Shown one piece after another: positions 32,836 to 44,182 of a DNA stretch of 64,000 nucleotides. The notes beneath the pieces were generated by a model that was not told where the DNA came from, did no database searches, and saw nothing but the letters and a program-made list of their open reading frames with translations. This stretch comes from Gliomastix tumulicola. Lineage: Eukaryota > Ascomycota > Sordariomycetes > Hypocreales > Bionectriaceae. The translations under genes were made by a program, and so were the position numbers. The stretch lies in NCBI GenBank assembly GCA_001599755.1, contig BCHX01000004.1:992001-1056000 (forward strand), read 5' to 3'. Within the stretch, counting starts at the first letter, position 1. Each line of letters begins with the position of its first letter.

Positions 32836-33711
32836 ATGGCCCCCGTCTGGTTCATCACCGCCGCGTCCTCGGGCTTCGGCCACGAGATGACCCGCGCCGC
32901 CCTCGCCCTCGGCCACACCGTCATCGCGACGGCGCGCAACGCCGCCAAGATCGACGACCTCCGCACCGCCGGCGCCGAGACGCTCTCCTTCGACGTCACG
33001 GCCCCGCAGGAGGGGCAGGACGCCGTGGCCCGCGACGTCTTCTCCCGCCACGGCCGCGTGGACTACCTGATCAACGCCGCCGGGTATATCCTCGACGGCG
33101 CGGTGGAGGAGCTCACGGAGAAGGAGGTGTTTGGCCAGTTCAACACGAATGTCTTTGGGCTCATGCGCACCATCCGGGCCTTCCTCCCGGGCATGCGCGC
33201 GCAGGAGGTCGACGCCGCGACGGGAATCAGGGGTACCGTCGTGGCGTTTGGCAGTCTGGGCAGCTGGGGCGGCGGCGCGACGTACAGCACCTACGCCATG
33301 ACCAAGTGGTCCTGCTCCGCGCTCATGGAGTCCCTCGCCGACGAGCTCTCGCCCTTCGCCATCCGGGCCACCGTCATCGAGCCGGGCTACTTCCGCACGG
33401 GCTTCCTCAACCCGGGCGCGCGGATCGCGTCGGGCACGCGGCTGCCGGCCTACGAGGACGAGAGCACGCCGACGGGTAAAGTCAGGCGTGCGCTGGACGT
33501 GACGGACTCGAACCAGCGCGGCGACGTGGTCAAGGGGTCCCGGGTGTCGGTCGAGATTCTCACGGGCACGGGGGTTGGCAAGGGGAAGAGCCTGCCGGTG
33601 CGGATCGTGCTGGGGCCGGACTGCGAGCAGGTCATCAGGGATAAGGTCAGCAGCACGCTGAGCATCCTGGATGAGTGGAAGGATGTCATCCGGAGCACCG
33701 ACCATGAGTAG
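32836..33711 (+). CDS. Short-chain dehydrogenase/reductase (classical SDR)
   Basis: Intronless, 291 aa, with the ATG right after an A-rich leader (ACACAATGG). A Rossmann fold starts at once: FITAASSGFG at 6-15 is the dinucleotide-binding turn, with Ala in place of the usual second Gly, as occurs in fungal members. ATARN at 31-35 favours NADP(H) (Arg). D-V-T lies near 53-55, NAAG at 80-83 and Asn104 in the active-site helix. The catalytic set is Ser140 (or Ser143), Tyr153 and Lys157 (YAMTK). P-G-Y-F-R-T-G-F follows. This resembles the large fungal group of cytosolic retinol-dehydrogenase-like/17-beta-HSD-like SDRs of unknown substrate. It acts alone here, with no pathway neighbours. A TATA box suggests regulated expression. 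Confidence 0.88.
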   Translation: MAPVWFITAASSGFGHEMTRAALALGHTVIATARNAAKIDDLRTAGAETLSFDVTAPQEGQDAVARDVFSRHGRVDYLINAAGYILDGAVEELTEKEVFGQFNTNVFGLMRTIRAFLPGMRAQEVDAATGIRGTVVAFGSLGSWGGGATYSTYAMTKWSCSALMESLADELSPFAIRATVIEPGYFRTGFLNPGARIASGTRLPAYEDESTPTGKVRRALDVTDSNQRGDVVKGSRVSVEILTGTGVGKGKSLPVRIVLGPDCEQVIRDKVSSTLSILDEWKDVIRSTDHE

Positions 33712-34069
33712 ACAGACCGTGGAAGCTTTTGTACAGCGGTGATAGTCAGACAGAACCATACACAAGTTTTTGGTTTTCAAAATTCATATGTCTCCAAGAC
33801 CGCCAACTCATCATCATGCAAAAACGTGAAAGATTGAACTCAGTTTTGTTCCATTCATAATAATAGGGTATCCCATTCCGTATCGGCCTTCTGACCCCAA
33901 CTATTACATACCAAAATTGCAGCGGCATCCCATCCGCCACCCAAATGATAATAAACGACATAGGAAAACCCGTATAGACCAGCCCGACCCGAACGAACCC
34001 AAGCCAGCTAAATCATTAAAAATAAAATAAAAAGACACGAAAAAATGGAAAAAAGTCGTTCTCTGTTCC
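33712..34069. other. Convergent 3' spacer
   Basis: 358 bp, AT-rich, holding the 3' flanks of the SDR and of the mannosidase. No gene is seen. Confidence 0.65.
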
Positions 34070-35911
34070 TTAAGCCCCCTTCCCCCCCGTCCACCTCCTG
34101 AACGGATGCGCCTCCGTGTTAAACACCCACTCGTCCAGGCTCACAAGCTCCGGCTCCGAGAAGATGAGGTAGAAGTACTTGAGCGTCTCGCCCATCCAGA
34201 AGCTCTCCATCGAGTCCATCTTGGCGGGGGCCTCCCCTTCCTTGGGGCTGACGTCGGCGACGGCGCTGTTGGCCAGCTCGCACGTCGTCAGCCTGTCGAT
34301 GGCGAGCCACATGTCCCAGGCGCGGTCCTGCCAGTAGGCGTCGCCCGTGACGCGGTACATGACGAAGACGCTCTCGATGGCCTCCGGGCGGAGGATGTAC
34401 CGCCTGTCCGGGATGGAGGTGAAGCCGGGCGGGAGGCGCTCGTCAGCGACGGTCTTCTTGACGTCGGCGCGGGACGACTTGGCGATGACGCCCTCGTGCC
34501 AGCGGGCGTCGGACCACGGGCAGGGGTCGCCGTCGTCCGGGGACGGGCAGGCCTGCAGGTGCGCGAGCTCGGGCATGACGCCCGTCGGCGTGCTGGCGTA
34601 CGCCCAGATACAGCCGCGCGTGAGCTTGCCCGCGACGTCGAGGTGCTCCTCGTTGGCGAAGAGACGTCCCCCCAGAGCGAGCATGCCGCCCGCGAAGCAC
34701 GTGAGGTGCGTGGCCTCGGTGTCGAGCTTGACGTCCATCTTGCCGTTCGTCTTGGTCGCGCGCGCGTTGCCGAAGAACAGCACGTCGTCCCCCTTGGGCG
34801 TCATCGGCCGGTACAGGAGATGCTCCCGCGCCGCGCGCATGCTCTTGAGGTACATGTCCCCGTAGATGCTCTGCGTGTCGCCCAGCAGCGCGGCCATCTT
34901 GGGCAGGTACTCGTACGTGCTGTCCGCCATGCCGCCGAGCGAGTACTCGGAGCCGACGTCAAAGTCCTCCGCCGCAGCATCCACGTGGACGGGCCACAGC
35001 CCGGGGATCTTGGTCTTGTCCTGCGCGTCCGCCAGCAGCTCGCCGATGCGCTGCACGGCGTCAAAGTACTTGGGATCCCCCGTCAGCTGGCTCAGCCGCG
35101 TGAACTCCATGCTCAGCGACCCGAGCTCCGCGAGCAGGGTATCCGCCGACGCCGTCTGGGACCCGGTCCCCTCCTGCTGCCGCGCCGCGCGGATGTCCCA
35201 GCGGGTGACGGGCAGGCGGTTGGGCGTGTCGAAGGCCGCGTAGAGCATGTCGCCCGCGTCCCGCGCCTTGGCCAGCAGGCGCCCGTCCCCGCTGAGCTCG
35301 TACGCGGCGATGAGCCCGCCCAGGAACCGGATCGTCGTCTCGAAGACGTTGACCTCGCGCGCGCCCGTCGTCTCAAACGAGATGTCCCTGTCCACGGCGG
35401 CCACCGCCATCTCGAACTCGCGCCGCATGCCCATGATCCACAGCGTGTCGAGCGAGTCGATCAGCGTCGCGCCCCAGCCGCCGAAGGAGTCCCTCTTCTG
35501 GCCCGTGATGGGCGTCACCTCGTCCCGCAGCCACGCAAACATCTTGTACGAGTCCCACGCGCGCGAGAAGGTATCCCGGACGGCTTTTCTGCGCGCCAGT
35601 CTCGTCGCCCGCGTCGAGCTGAAGCCGCCGCCGCCGCCAAAGGAAGCGGCCTGGACTCGCGGCAGAGCAGCGGCGGACTCCGGCTTCTGAGCAGGCAGCG
35701 GGCGGAAGGACTCGACGGGGTGCGAGGTCTTGATGCGCCGCCAGAAGAAGTTGGGATCCGGATCGGGGACGGGATGCTTCTCGAAGTCGGGCGGGAGGAG
35801 GCCGTGGTGGTCGTATTCGGAGGCGAGCGACGAGGAGGACCAGTGACTCCAGAGGAGGAACGTGACGACGATGACGCCGGCGACGAGCCACCGACTCCGA
35901 GGGATGGCCAT
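34070..35911 (-). CDS. GH47 class I alpha-1,2-mannosidase
   Basis: Intronless, 613 aa. I chose the ATG at 35911 (MAIPRSRWLVAGVIVVTFLL), which gives a type II anchor helix at about 8-22 after a short basic cytosolic tail; the frame upstream is a pyrimidine-rich leader. A Pro/Ser-rich stem of about 100 residues leads to the (alpha/alpha)7 GH47 domain: RDSFGGWGATLIDSLDTLWI, then EYSLGGMADSTYEYLPK, then LRPEAIESVFVMYR. The C-terminal FNTEAHPFRR contains the Thr599-Glu600 calcium/active-site element. GH47 enzymes trim alpha-1,2-mannose from N-glycans in the ER or Golgi, and one paralogue group acts in ER degradation of glycoproteins. The signal-anchor and stem favour a Golgi/ER-resident enzyme over a secreted one. 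Length fits fungal Golgi-type members. Confidence 0.93.
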   Translation of the reverse strand: MAIPRSRWLVAGVIVVTFLLWSHWSSSSLASEYDHHGLLPPDFEKHPVPDPDPNFFWRRIKTSHPVESFRPLPAQKPESAAALPRVQAASFGGGGGFSSTRATRLARRKAVRDTFSRAWDSYKMFAWLRDEVTPITGQKRDSFGGWGATLIDSLDTLWIMGMRREFEMAVAAVDRDISFETTGAREVNVFETTIRFLGGLIAAYELSGDGRLLAKARDAGDMLYAAFDTPNRLPVTRWDIRAARQQEGTGSQTASADTLLAELGSLSMEFTRLSQLTGDPKYFDAVQRIGELLADAQDKTKIPGLWPVHVDAAAEDFDVGSEYSLGGMADSTYEYLPKMAALLGDTQSIYGDMYLKSMRAAREHLLYRPMTPKGDDVLFFGNARATKTNGKMDVKLDTEATHLTCFAGGMLALGGRLFANEEHLDVAGKLTRGCIWAYASTPTGVMPELAHLQACPSPDDGDPCPWSDARWHEGVIAKSSRADVKKTVADERLPPGFTSIPDRRYILRPEAIESVFVMYRVTGDAYWQDRAWDMWLAIDRLTTCELANSAVADVSPKEGEAPAKMDSMESFWMGETLKYFYLIFSEPELVSLDEWVFNTEAHPFRRWTGGKGA

Positions 35912-37031
35912 GGCTGTGGTTTTTCTCTCGGTAAAGAAGAAGAGAAAGAAAGAAAGAAGTAGATGGTCAACAAGCGAAAGAGAAGGAAGAATAAAAAAGA
36001 AAAGGAAAGGAAAGGCAAGAGAGGACGAAAGAGTGTCGCTGCAGTCAGACAGACAAGACAAGACGCCCAGCCCACTTGGGCCTTTCTTGAACCCTTGGCG
36101 GGGAGCCCGTCTGGACGGTCTGGACCTGCTAACAGCTGTTCAACCCCTGGCCTGCTTGGCTCACTGATCGAAGAACCACTCTTAGGGCGCGCTGGCACCT
36201 CCGGTCGCTAGGTCCGATTGGCTTTAGCCCCGATCCTTGCATAGCTTCTTTCATTTGGGTACACGAGGTTTCTGTCTTTCACATGCTGTTTGTTTTGTCA
36301 CTCTGATCGTCGTGTTTGATGCACACAGCAGATGTCGGTGGGAGGCGCTCCGCCGTCGTAGCAAAGCTGGAAGTGACTCTGTCGCATCCAATCTATGCCG
36401 GGGGGCCAATCTATACGGAGGGGGATAAATAACTCCTGCCGGGGAAAAACATCGGGGGAAACGCTTGGCTGGCGGCCTGACGGCAACCGATACGAGGTCT
36501 TTTATGCCGATCACCAAGACAGGGGAGGGAGTCTCTTTGCACATGAACCACGCCACATCAGTATATATTTTCTTCCACAGATACGTGTGTGTCGAAATGC
36601 AGTGTATATTCATCCAAACAATCTGTCCATATCCGCCCGTCCAAATATACGACTCGCACTCCTCCCGCATGTACTACATACAACCATGCCCATGCCGCGC
36701 ATGCCATCATATCTTGATCGTCAATAATATGTGCTTGCTCACTTGTCTTACGCTCGTCCGGGTATTCATTCCTGCTCGCAACGGAAAAGAACTACTAACT
36801 AATTATCCTAAACACCCTGCCTGCCATTCATCCATCAAGCTGGCTCGAGGCGTAATAAATAATAGAGTGAAAAAAGAAGTAGATATTCGGACAACTCGCA
36901 CTTGGGTAAGAAAAGACAACATTATGCCGGGGGAAAAAAAACAATCAGATCCAAACATCAGAGCAGCAACATTAGGTATCGTTCATCAGAGTCACACAGC
37001 AAGAAGCCAACACTGGGAAGCGGGAATCCGC
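35912..37031. other. Spacer between two minus-strand genes
   Basis: 1.1 kb. Next to the mannosidase is a long purine-rich stretch on the plus strand (about 35930-36020), i.e. a CT-rich promoter or leader on its coding strand. The rest is AT-richer 3' flank of the DUF2985 gene. No gene is seen. Confidence 0.6.
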
Positions 37032-39490
37032 TCAAGCCCAGGGGTTGGCGCGAGAGTCGTTCTCGTCCTGCTGGCGCTGCTCCTTCTCTAGCTGCACCTT
37101 GAGGGGCTTCTTCTCCTTGGGCGCCGCGCCCTTCTCCACCCGCTTCGCCCTCCTGGCCTGCTTGGCCTGCAGGTGCTTGATGGCATCGCCCGTCAGCTCC
37201 TGTCGCGTCATGCGCTCCCACACGTCCTTCTTGCGCGTCTTGCGGCCGCCGGTAGTGATGACCATGCCGGCAATGATGTTGACCGTGATACTGACGCACA
37301 GGATGACCGTGGTGATGGCCTCGTTGCGGGTCCTGTAGTCGATACCCCAGGTGGTGGCACCGAGCGAGATCTGCAGGCACGAGTGAAAGTCCAGGAGGAA
37401 GATGACGGCGATGGCATAGTTGAGCGGGAACGCATAGTGCGTGCTGGTCTCGTTGGGTCGGTAGAAACTGTGCGACTTGGCAAGCTTGGTCTGGTGCTTG
37501 TACAGACTCTTCTGCTGGGAGGCAGTGAGCGGCGTACTCTGGTACACCTGAATGTCCGACCTGGCATCCTCGACGTCCACTTGGATGTTGTTGGCCAGGG
37601 TGTACGAGTCGCGGCGGCCCAGCTCCTGTTGGTCGTCGTTGGTGAGCGTGTTGCCGTCATTATCCGTTGACCGGGTCTGGCTGCCAGTCTGGAGGTCCTT
37701 CAGCGAAGGGCTGGTGGGGCTGGCAGGATCGGTAGTATCGTTGCCAGGCAGATACTCGGACGGTGTGGTCTGCTTCTTCAGCTCGGCCTGGGCCTCATCC
37801 ATGCGCTTCTGCTGCTTCAGGGCTTTCTGCCTCGACCTTCGGACGATCCGGGCATAGTGCATAATGAAGCACATGTGGTACGTGTCAACAACGCGGAACG
37901 GAGCCAAACCGTCTCCCATGATGGCGAAGAGCGCCACAAGCACACTGTCAACGATGTGGAGGATGTAGCTTTGCCTTTCTTCCTTGCCGCCAACAGAGAT
38001 CCAGCCAATGAGCAGGAGCACCCAGATGAGACCGAAGAGCGTGATGAGCGTAGCGTAGAGCGTAACGAAGAAGCCCAGGGGCCGCCTCACGTACTGGCCG
38101 AAACCGCGGAGGGAGCGCTTGAACTTGGACCGGCGAGAGTGCATCATGTGACGGACGTGGTCGTCCAGCTCCATCCTCTCGCGGTCCGTCCAGCCCTCCA
38201 GGGTCTCACCGTGTGGCAAAGTAGCGTAGTGCGTGTCCGAGACTTGAGACGTGATTGTGGTGGTACGCCCCAGATCCGGCCGCTCGGGCACCTCTCCCTC
38301 GCCAACGCGCTCCCCGGCCTTCTCCCGCTCCAAATCCTCATCACCCTCAGGGATCGGGGGAGGCTGGGACGCAGGTGGTGGCGGAGGAGGCAGCGGCTTC
38401 TGAAGCTGCGGGTCAGGAGCGGGCACCGAGAGGTTGTAGGCCGGCCGACGGTTCAGCCAGCTACCGAGATCGGGCACGAAAAGGGAGTTCTGGACGTTGG
38501 TGAGAGTCGACAGGGTCTGGACTTCGGGGTCTGGAAAAGAGCGCAAGCTCCGTTAGCCTCCATACAAGGAAAAAAAAAATCCCACCTTACAGGTTTAAAA
38601 AAGGCAAACTCACCGATGGTATCAAGATAATCGACAATGGCAGCATCGTACTCATCGTCAGCAGCTGTGCGCTGCGGCACAGGAGCCGCCGGAACGGGCG
38701 GAAGGCCTGCCGAGCCGCTCGACACCGTCGTCCGGCGCGGCCAGAAGAAGTTGCCGACCCTGCGCAGGCCGCCGGGCTGCTGCTCGGCAACGGGAGGAGC
38801 CTCGAGGCTGCGCGTCCGCTCCGGCACAGGCAGGCTCGGGTCCTGCCCATCGGCCAGCCCCAGATCCTGCATCGTGGGCCGGTTCCCTTCCTCCGTCAGC
38901 CGGGGCATGGGCTGCTGGGGCACCCTCCTGGAGTGGCGGGCGGCGTTGGCGCTGCCCGTGCCCGCGTAGGTGCGCTCCGGCTGGGAGATGCTCCGCGGAC
39001 GGCCCGTGGCGTCGAGGCTGCCCTCGACCTGGTCGACGGCAGCCTGCACAGCCGCCTGGTCCGTAGCCGAGCGCTGGCTCCCCGTCGAGCCTCCACGTCG
39101 ACGGATTCGGATAGCCGGCTGGCGAGGCAGGGCGGGCGAGTCGAGGTCGCTGAAGGCGGAGTGGCCGCTGCGCAGGGACGACCGCGAGGGCGCCTGTCCC
39201 AGCGAAGGGAAGTACTCGGTCGAGCCTGACTCGGCCGCGGCAGGCGACACGACGCCATGGGTGCTGCCGCGCTGGTGGGAGGCCATGGGCGTGTGGAAGG
39301 GCGTCTGGGGCGTGGGAGGGACGAGGTGCGTGTGGTCGGTGCCGGTGACCGGAGCATGATGCTGCGGCGGGAGCTGGCCCTGCGAGGCGATGGGACCGAT
39401 GGTCGGGAGTTGGTCGACGATGTCCTGTTGGGTCTCGGTGGCATCGCTGCTCCTCTCCCCCTTGCGCGGGGGCGGCGAGTTCGGAGCCAT
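37032..39490 (-). CDS. DUF2985 integral membrane protein
   Basis: Two exons, 38614-39490 and 37032-38530, with an 83-bp intron, give 791 aa. Residues 1-400 are disordered and rich in Ser, Pro, Arg and Gln. Then GWTDRERMELDDHVRHMMHS (about 405-424) and K-F-K-R-S-L-R-G-F lead into the first hydrophobic pair, about 443-471 and 482-505, with MGDGLAPFRVVDTYHM between it and a basic helix. After a polar loop come two more helices: FPLNYAIAVIFLLDFHSCLQ and TTVILCVSITVNIIAGMV. The C-terminus is a lysine/arginine/glutamate-rich coil. This is the DUF2985 arrangement found widely in filamentous fungi; its molecular function is unknown. Probably a membrane protein with both ends in the cytosol (inference from four helices and basic flanks). 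Confidence 0.85.
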
Positions 39491-42203
39491 GGCTGGCTGG
39501 CTAGCTACCTAGCTATCTCGCTGTGAGGACCTGTTATTATTAATCCGAGGGGATCTCGGAGCAAAAGGGCGCGCGGTTTGGTTGGAACGGCGAGCGGCCC
39601 CCTCTCGTGCTTTCAAGCAACGAGGATCAAAGGAGGGTGAGGGGGAGAAAGCAAAGGAAAATCAGACACAGCTGAAGCTCCAAGCGCAGGGGGGGGAGGA
39701 GAGGTTAAAACATGGGAGGAGGAGGAGAGGAGGGAAAAACGAGAACTGGCGGCAGGGTGACGGAGGTGCAGGAGCCCGTGCTGTAATAAGGTTTCCCTGG
39801 TATCCATGGGATGTCTCGCAATTCTGGCGCCCATTAATAAGGCGGCCAAGAGTTTTTAATGGCGGCCACAGCAGCCGTCTCCAGTTGCATGCAGGCAGAG
39901 CGCAGTGAGGGTGGGGCCCAATGCACTGATTCAGGCAGTGCTAGCCTCTGAAGTAGCCCGCTGTAGGCGGCTGCTAACAGCTGCTAGGTGTGCTAAGCAC
40001 CGCTAGCAGGGGAGCTGCTGCGATCAAGTGCCGCCCCGTCCCAGTCATGGTTATGTCAGAACCTGCTCCGGCATGGAGACCTTGGGAGACAATTGGAGAC
40101 AATTGGAATCATCAGCGCTGAGGAGAGCTGTATCTTGTACGAGGCAGGGTCATCGTGGGCCAATCAGTTGACGCTGCTACGTCACCTTCACACAGCAACG
40201 CAAACATGCCCTCGCACCGCCTTGAAGCTTCGTCCCAAACCGCCCGCGCTTAACGAGCCCAGAACCAGGGAACCTTTTCTTTTTTGTTCACCGGGCTTTT
40301 GTCATGTCTATTCGTGGACACGGGACATTATAGACTCCAGGGCCACCCTCCCTCAGCTGGGCGCGACGTTGCCATTGTCGACGACGCGGGCACAAAGCGT
40401 CATCCCCTCCACTAAAAGATCGTACACAGCGCTACTAAGTAGTACCATTGCATCACTTCATACCTAGCGACAACGCCAACAACTGGACCTGCACAAATCT
40501 GTCTCACTTCCCTGTACAGCCCTGCTCTCGATAGAAACCCTTAATCACAAATACAGACATAAAACGCCCATGCCCGGCTGACACTCCCCGACCCAAAAGT
40601 GTGTGCACGCGAAACTCCCGTCTCACATCCGTGCGAGTCGAGCCAGCTGCGCAGCCTGCTGACTGACGCATTACCAATATTGTGACTGAACCACCACCAC
40701 AACGCAACCCCCTTGCCTCCCCTTCCCATTTTACCCCTGCCCCCTTCCCGGGCATCCAATCAGCCCATCCCTTCCCATACCGAGGGGATGTTATTATTTC
40801 CATCTCAGTAGCAGACGACGGCCGGGTCTCCCTGGCCTGGCCCGCTGTCGATCGCACCTGTTTCCCAACGGGAAAAGCCTGCACTCCGGAGGTCTCGGAG
40901 TTGATCACACAAGTTCCCAGTTTCTCCACAGCGCACGGCAGCAAGAGCCCGAAACCGTCCACTCACCTGCTTGGCCCTCTCCCCCCCCCCCCGCCCCTGT
41001 CAGTCTAACTGTCTAAGAGACACGAGGAAGATCACCAAATTCAACTTTATCTCAGCCTGTACATCTCCTAGTGTCATCTTTGTTTGTCTCCAAATCCCAA
41101 GGGACGCGCGCCCTCCCCGCGCGCGCAAGCCACGGGGACTTAAAGTTTTTTCTACCTGCTTCAAGGGTCCCTGGAGGAAACGGGGGGGGGGGGGGGGGAA
41201 CACAGAAGGAGAAGCATTGTCTCGATGAGTAAAGCAGAAGGGACCGGAGACAAGACAAGACAAGACAAGAGGAAACGCGTTCACGTGGCGGCGTTTTTGC
41301 GTCCAAGCCTTGTTGTCACTTCTCACCTGCCTCGCAGTCTCTCCCATGCCAAATACTACTATCTGTACATGATTTGTAGGCACGGTAAGCACAGCAACAT
41401 ACGACCTTGGCTCTGCTCCCCTTCGCATCCCGAGGACAACCACATATCGTCCCCCCTCCCCCTTCTTGATCTCTAGTTATCTCTCCGTCTTCCGAAGCTA
41501 CCGCTCCATCGTGTCAACTCCTGCGGACGAACTCGTGGGCGGCCTCCGACTGGGGAAAAGAGTGCCATCACGCGATCATGAGGGAGAAACCAAATGCAGA
41601 TGTTTCCTTTCTCCATGCAGATATACCTTGCAGATCTGTAATCGATTGGCACGGGTGTTTTTCCCGAGATGCCACCCGGCAGCAGCCTGCACGACGTTGA
41701 CACTGCCGATTGTCCCTCTCCCTGCATATCCTGGGCTTCCGAGTGCAACACAATTCCAATTTATGCGCTGCTGTCAGAGTGATCACGGGGTGGCAACATC
41801 ATGTCATGTCAGTTCAACTAAGCCTCGACATCCTTACCTCGTCCGGAGATTCTCCAGGCACTCGGATATTCAGAGATGCCGCTTCATGTCCACATTGAAG
41901 GTTAGGATGTCAGCTGGACGTCTCGATCGTCGACAGTGGGCCTACCCTAGAGGAAGTCGCCATCATACAAACCCAAACTAGCATCTCTCAGACACACGAG
42001 GATCTTCACGACAGGGCAAGTTTGCAAAAAAGCCGATATCCAATCATCTTGATCTTCACATTATCTGTATGGTACATCTTGACTTATATAAACGTAAAAT
42101 TAGACGGGTATCTCACACCATGACATGGCATACGGGTATATGTAGGCATAGTCCTTTTTCTCTTCTGTTGTCAAGCAACAGCCGCGCCCTTAGCCATCCT
42201 CTA
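39491..42203. other. 2.7-kb gene-free spacer
   Basis: Promoter of the DUF2985 gene on the left and the 3' flank of the nucleoside transporter on the right. Open frames here are short and overlapping. It contains C and G homopolymers at 40981-40992 and 41182-41198. No gene can be supported. Confidence 0.6.
41182..41198. repeat. 17-bp poly-G run
   Basis: The longest uninterrupted G run I noticed in the window. Its length may be inexact because of sequencing error. Confidence 0.9.
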
Positions 42204-44182
42204 TCATGACGCTGGCGTCGAGAAATCGACCTGACCAGTGATGACCAGACCAGCAACGGCAGCAGAGGTCAGGGTGGCCATGACACCAGAGATCAGGGCA
42301 GAAACGGCAAGACGCGAGACATCGCCGCCTCGCGAGGGAGCGAGCTGGCCGAGAATACCAATCTGGATACCCAGAGAGCCGATGTTGCCGAAACCGCAGC
42401 AGGCATAGGTGGCAATGAGTCTGGAACGGGCAGAGAGCTCATTCCAAGGCTTGACGTCGCTAGTAAGCTGGGCAAAGGCATTGTACTCGTTCTGTAGACT
42501 CGTGTATTAGTATGGTAAACATGGACTAGCCGCAGCGGGATACTCACGGTGATGACCTTCTCTGCGATAAGTCGCGAGACAACGAGCAGATCCTTTCGGG
42601 GAACACCAAGGAGGAAGGCAACGGGGTAGAAGATGTAGCCGAAGATGGTCTGGAGAGTGAGGAGAGGCTCATTGATGTCCAGGTACCGACCCCACCACGT
42701 GAGGAGACCGTTGACGAGGCCGACGGCGGCAATGATGCAGAGCAGGGATGCAACAATGGTGCCGGCAATCTTGATACCCAGGAAAGCACCCTCGGCAAAA
42801 GCATGCAGGGCATTCTCGGTCTTGTGCTCGTCATCGTCGGGGATGACGACCCGACCAGCAGTGAGGGTCTCCTCGGTCTCAGGGTAACGGAGCTTGGAGA
42901 TGGCCAGGGCGGCGGGAATGGACATGATACACGAGGAGACGAGCACCTCGGCATTGAGACCCAGGCCAATGTAGCCGACAAGCACGGAGCCGGAGATGGT
43001 GGCGAAACCGCAAGTCATGATCTGGTGAATCTCGGCCTTTGTCATGTGAGGGACGAAGGGACGGACCAGCATGGCAGACTCGCCCTGGCCAATGAAGGGG
43101 GTGGCAGCGGCCACGACAGCCTCAGCACCGGAAACATTGAGGGCCCAGAAGACGAAGGCGGCAATCTTGCCAATGAACCACTGGAGGAAGCCGATGAAGT
43201 ACAGGACTTGGACCAGGGAAATGAAGAAGATAATGGCAGGGATGACACCAAAGAAGAAGTTGGGCATCAGGGCAATGTCCTCACCGAGCAGGAAAGCAGT
43301 ACCTTGCTTGGCGAAGCCCAGGAGATCCTCAGCTCGGGCGGCAATGAAGCGGAAGATATCGAAACCAGCGCGGGTTCTCAGGACAAAGAGACCGATGACG
43401 TACTGAGCCAACATGCCGCCAATGATGGTGCGCCAGTTGACGGCGCTTCGGTGGCGACTGGTAGCCCAGAAGGTGAAGATGATGACGGCCATGCCAAACA
43501 AACTGATAGCACGGTTCTCGCGATTGTTGTCCTCGAACTCGCTGCTGACGAAGGTGCCAACAAGGATGGCGGAAATAGTGACGGCGGCACCGGCCAGGGT
43601 GCGGAACTTCTCGGGGATGAGGTCGTAGACGCGGACGGCAGTCTGCTTCCAGACCAGCTTGATAGGGCCAGAGACATAGCGAGAAGGCACGTAGAAGAAG
43701 ACGAGGCGAAGCATGATGGCGAGCCAGAAGAGGAAGGGAACAACCCAGTTGCGGTCATCATGGTGGAGGATGAGCGAGGCAATCCACCAGCCGGTAAAGA
43801 GGCCAAAGATGAAGAAGTGCGTCAAAGGCCGGCGGTAGCGGTAGATAGGGCCCAGGCGCACCTTCCACGAGCTGGGCTTGCCATCCTCAGATGGCTCGCC
43901 GTCGCGGACAACCCTCGGCTCGCCCTTCTCGTGGTCGCTGTAGTCGGGGGGAGTGCCAGAGCGGGCCACATCACCCTTCTCGAGGTCGGTATCGGCCTTG
44001 ATGGGGGAAGGGACGTGGTGGTGCTGGGTAGGGACGGTCGGGGGGTCGGCCGTGGTTCCAGTGCTGTACACGATGTCGTCCGGTGCCTGAGCACTGGCAG
44101 CATGGTGCTTGTGGCCGTGATGGTGCTGGTTCGCAGGATCCAGGGCCGGATCGGTATGCGGCACGGTCTTCTCGTCGGCCAT
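42204..44182 (-). CDS. Concentrative nucleoside transporter (CNT family)
   Basis: Two exons, 42548-44182 and 42204-42491, with a 56-bp intron, give 640 aa. I chose the ATG at 44182 (MADEKTVPHTDPALDPANQH); the frame upstream is leader. Residues 1-110 are hydrophilic and His/Asp-rich, probably cytosolic. Three N-terminal helices precede the CNT core: G-Q-G-E-S-A-M-L-V-R-P-F, MTCGFATISGSVLVGYIGLG, and in the second exon RSRLIATYACCGFGNIGSLG then IQIG. These are the Na_H-coupled nucleoside transporter signatures, including the G-F-x-N motif and the Glu of QGES that binds the nucleoside ribose. It imports purine and/or pyrimidine nucleosides using an ion gradient at the plasma membrane. Length and layout agree with other fungal and animal CNTs (about 600-650 aa). 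Confidence 0.92.

Noticed and set aside
34106..35962. 618-codon plus-strand open frame opposite the mannosidase
   Set aside because: It is the antisense shadow of the GH47 gene: GC-rich third positions remove stops on the other strand. Its composition (Arg, Val, Gly, Asp, Glu) is typical of such shadows and the sense strand has all family motifs.
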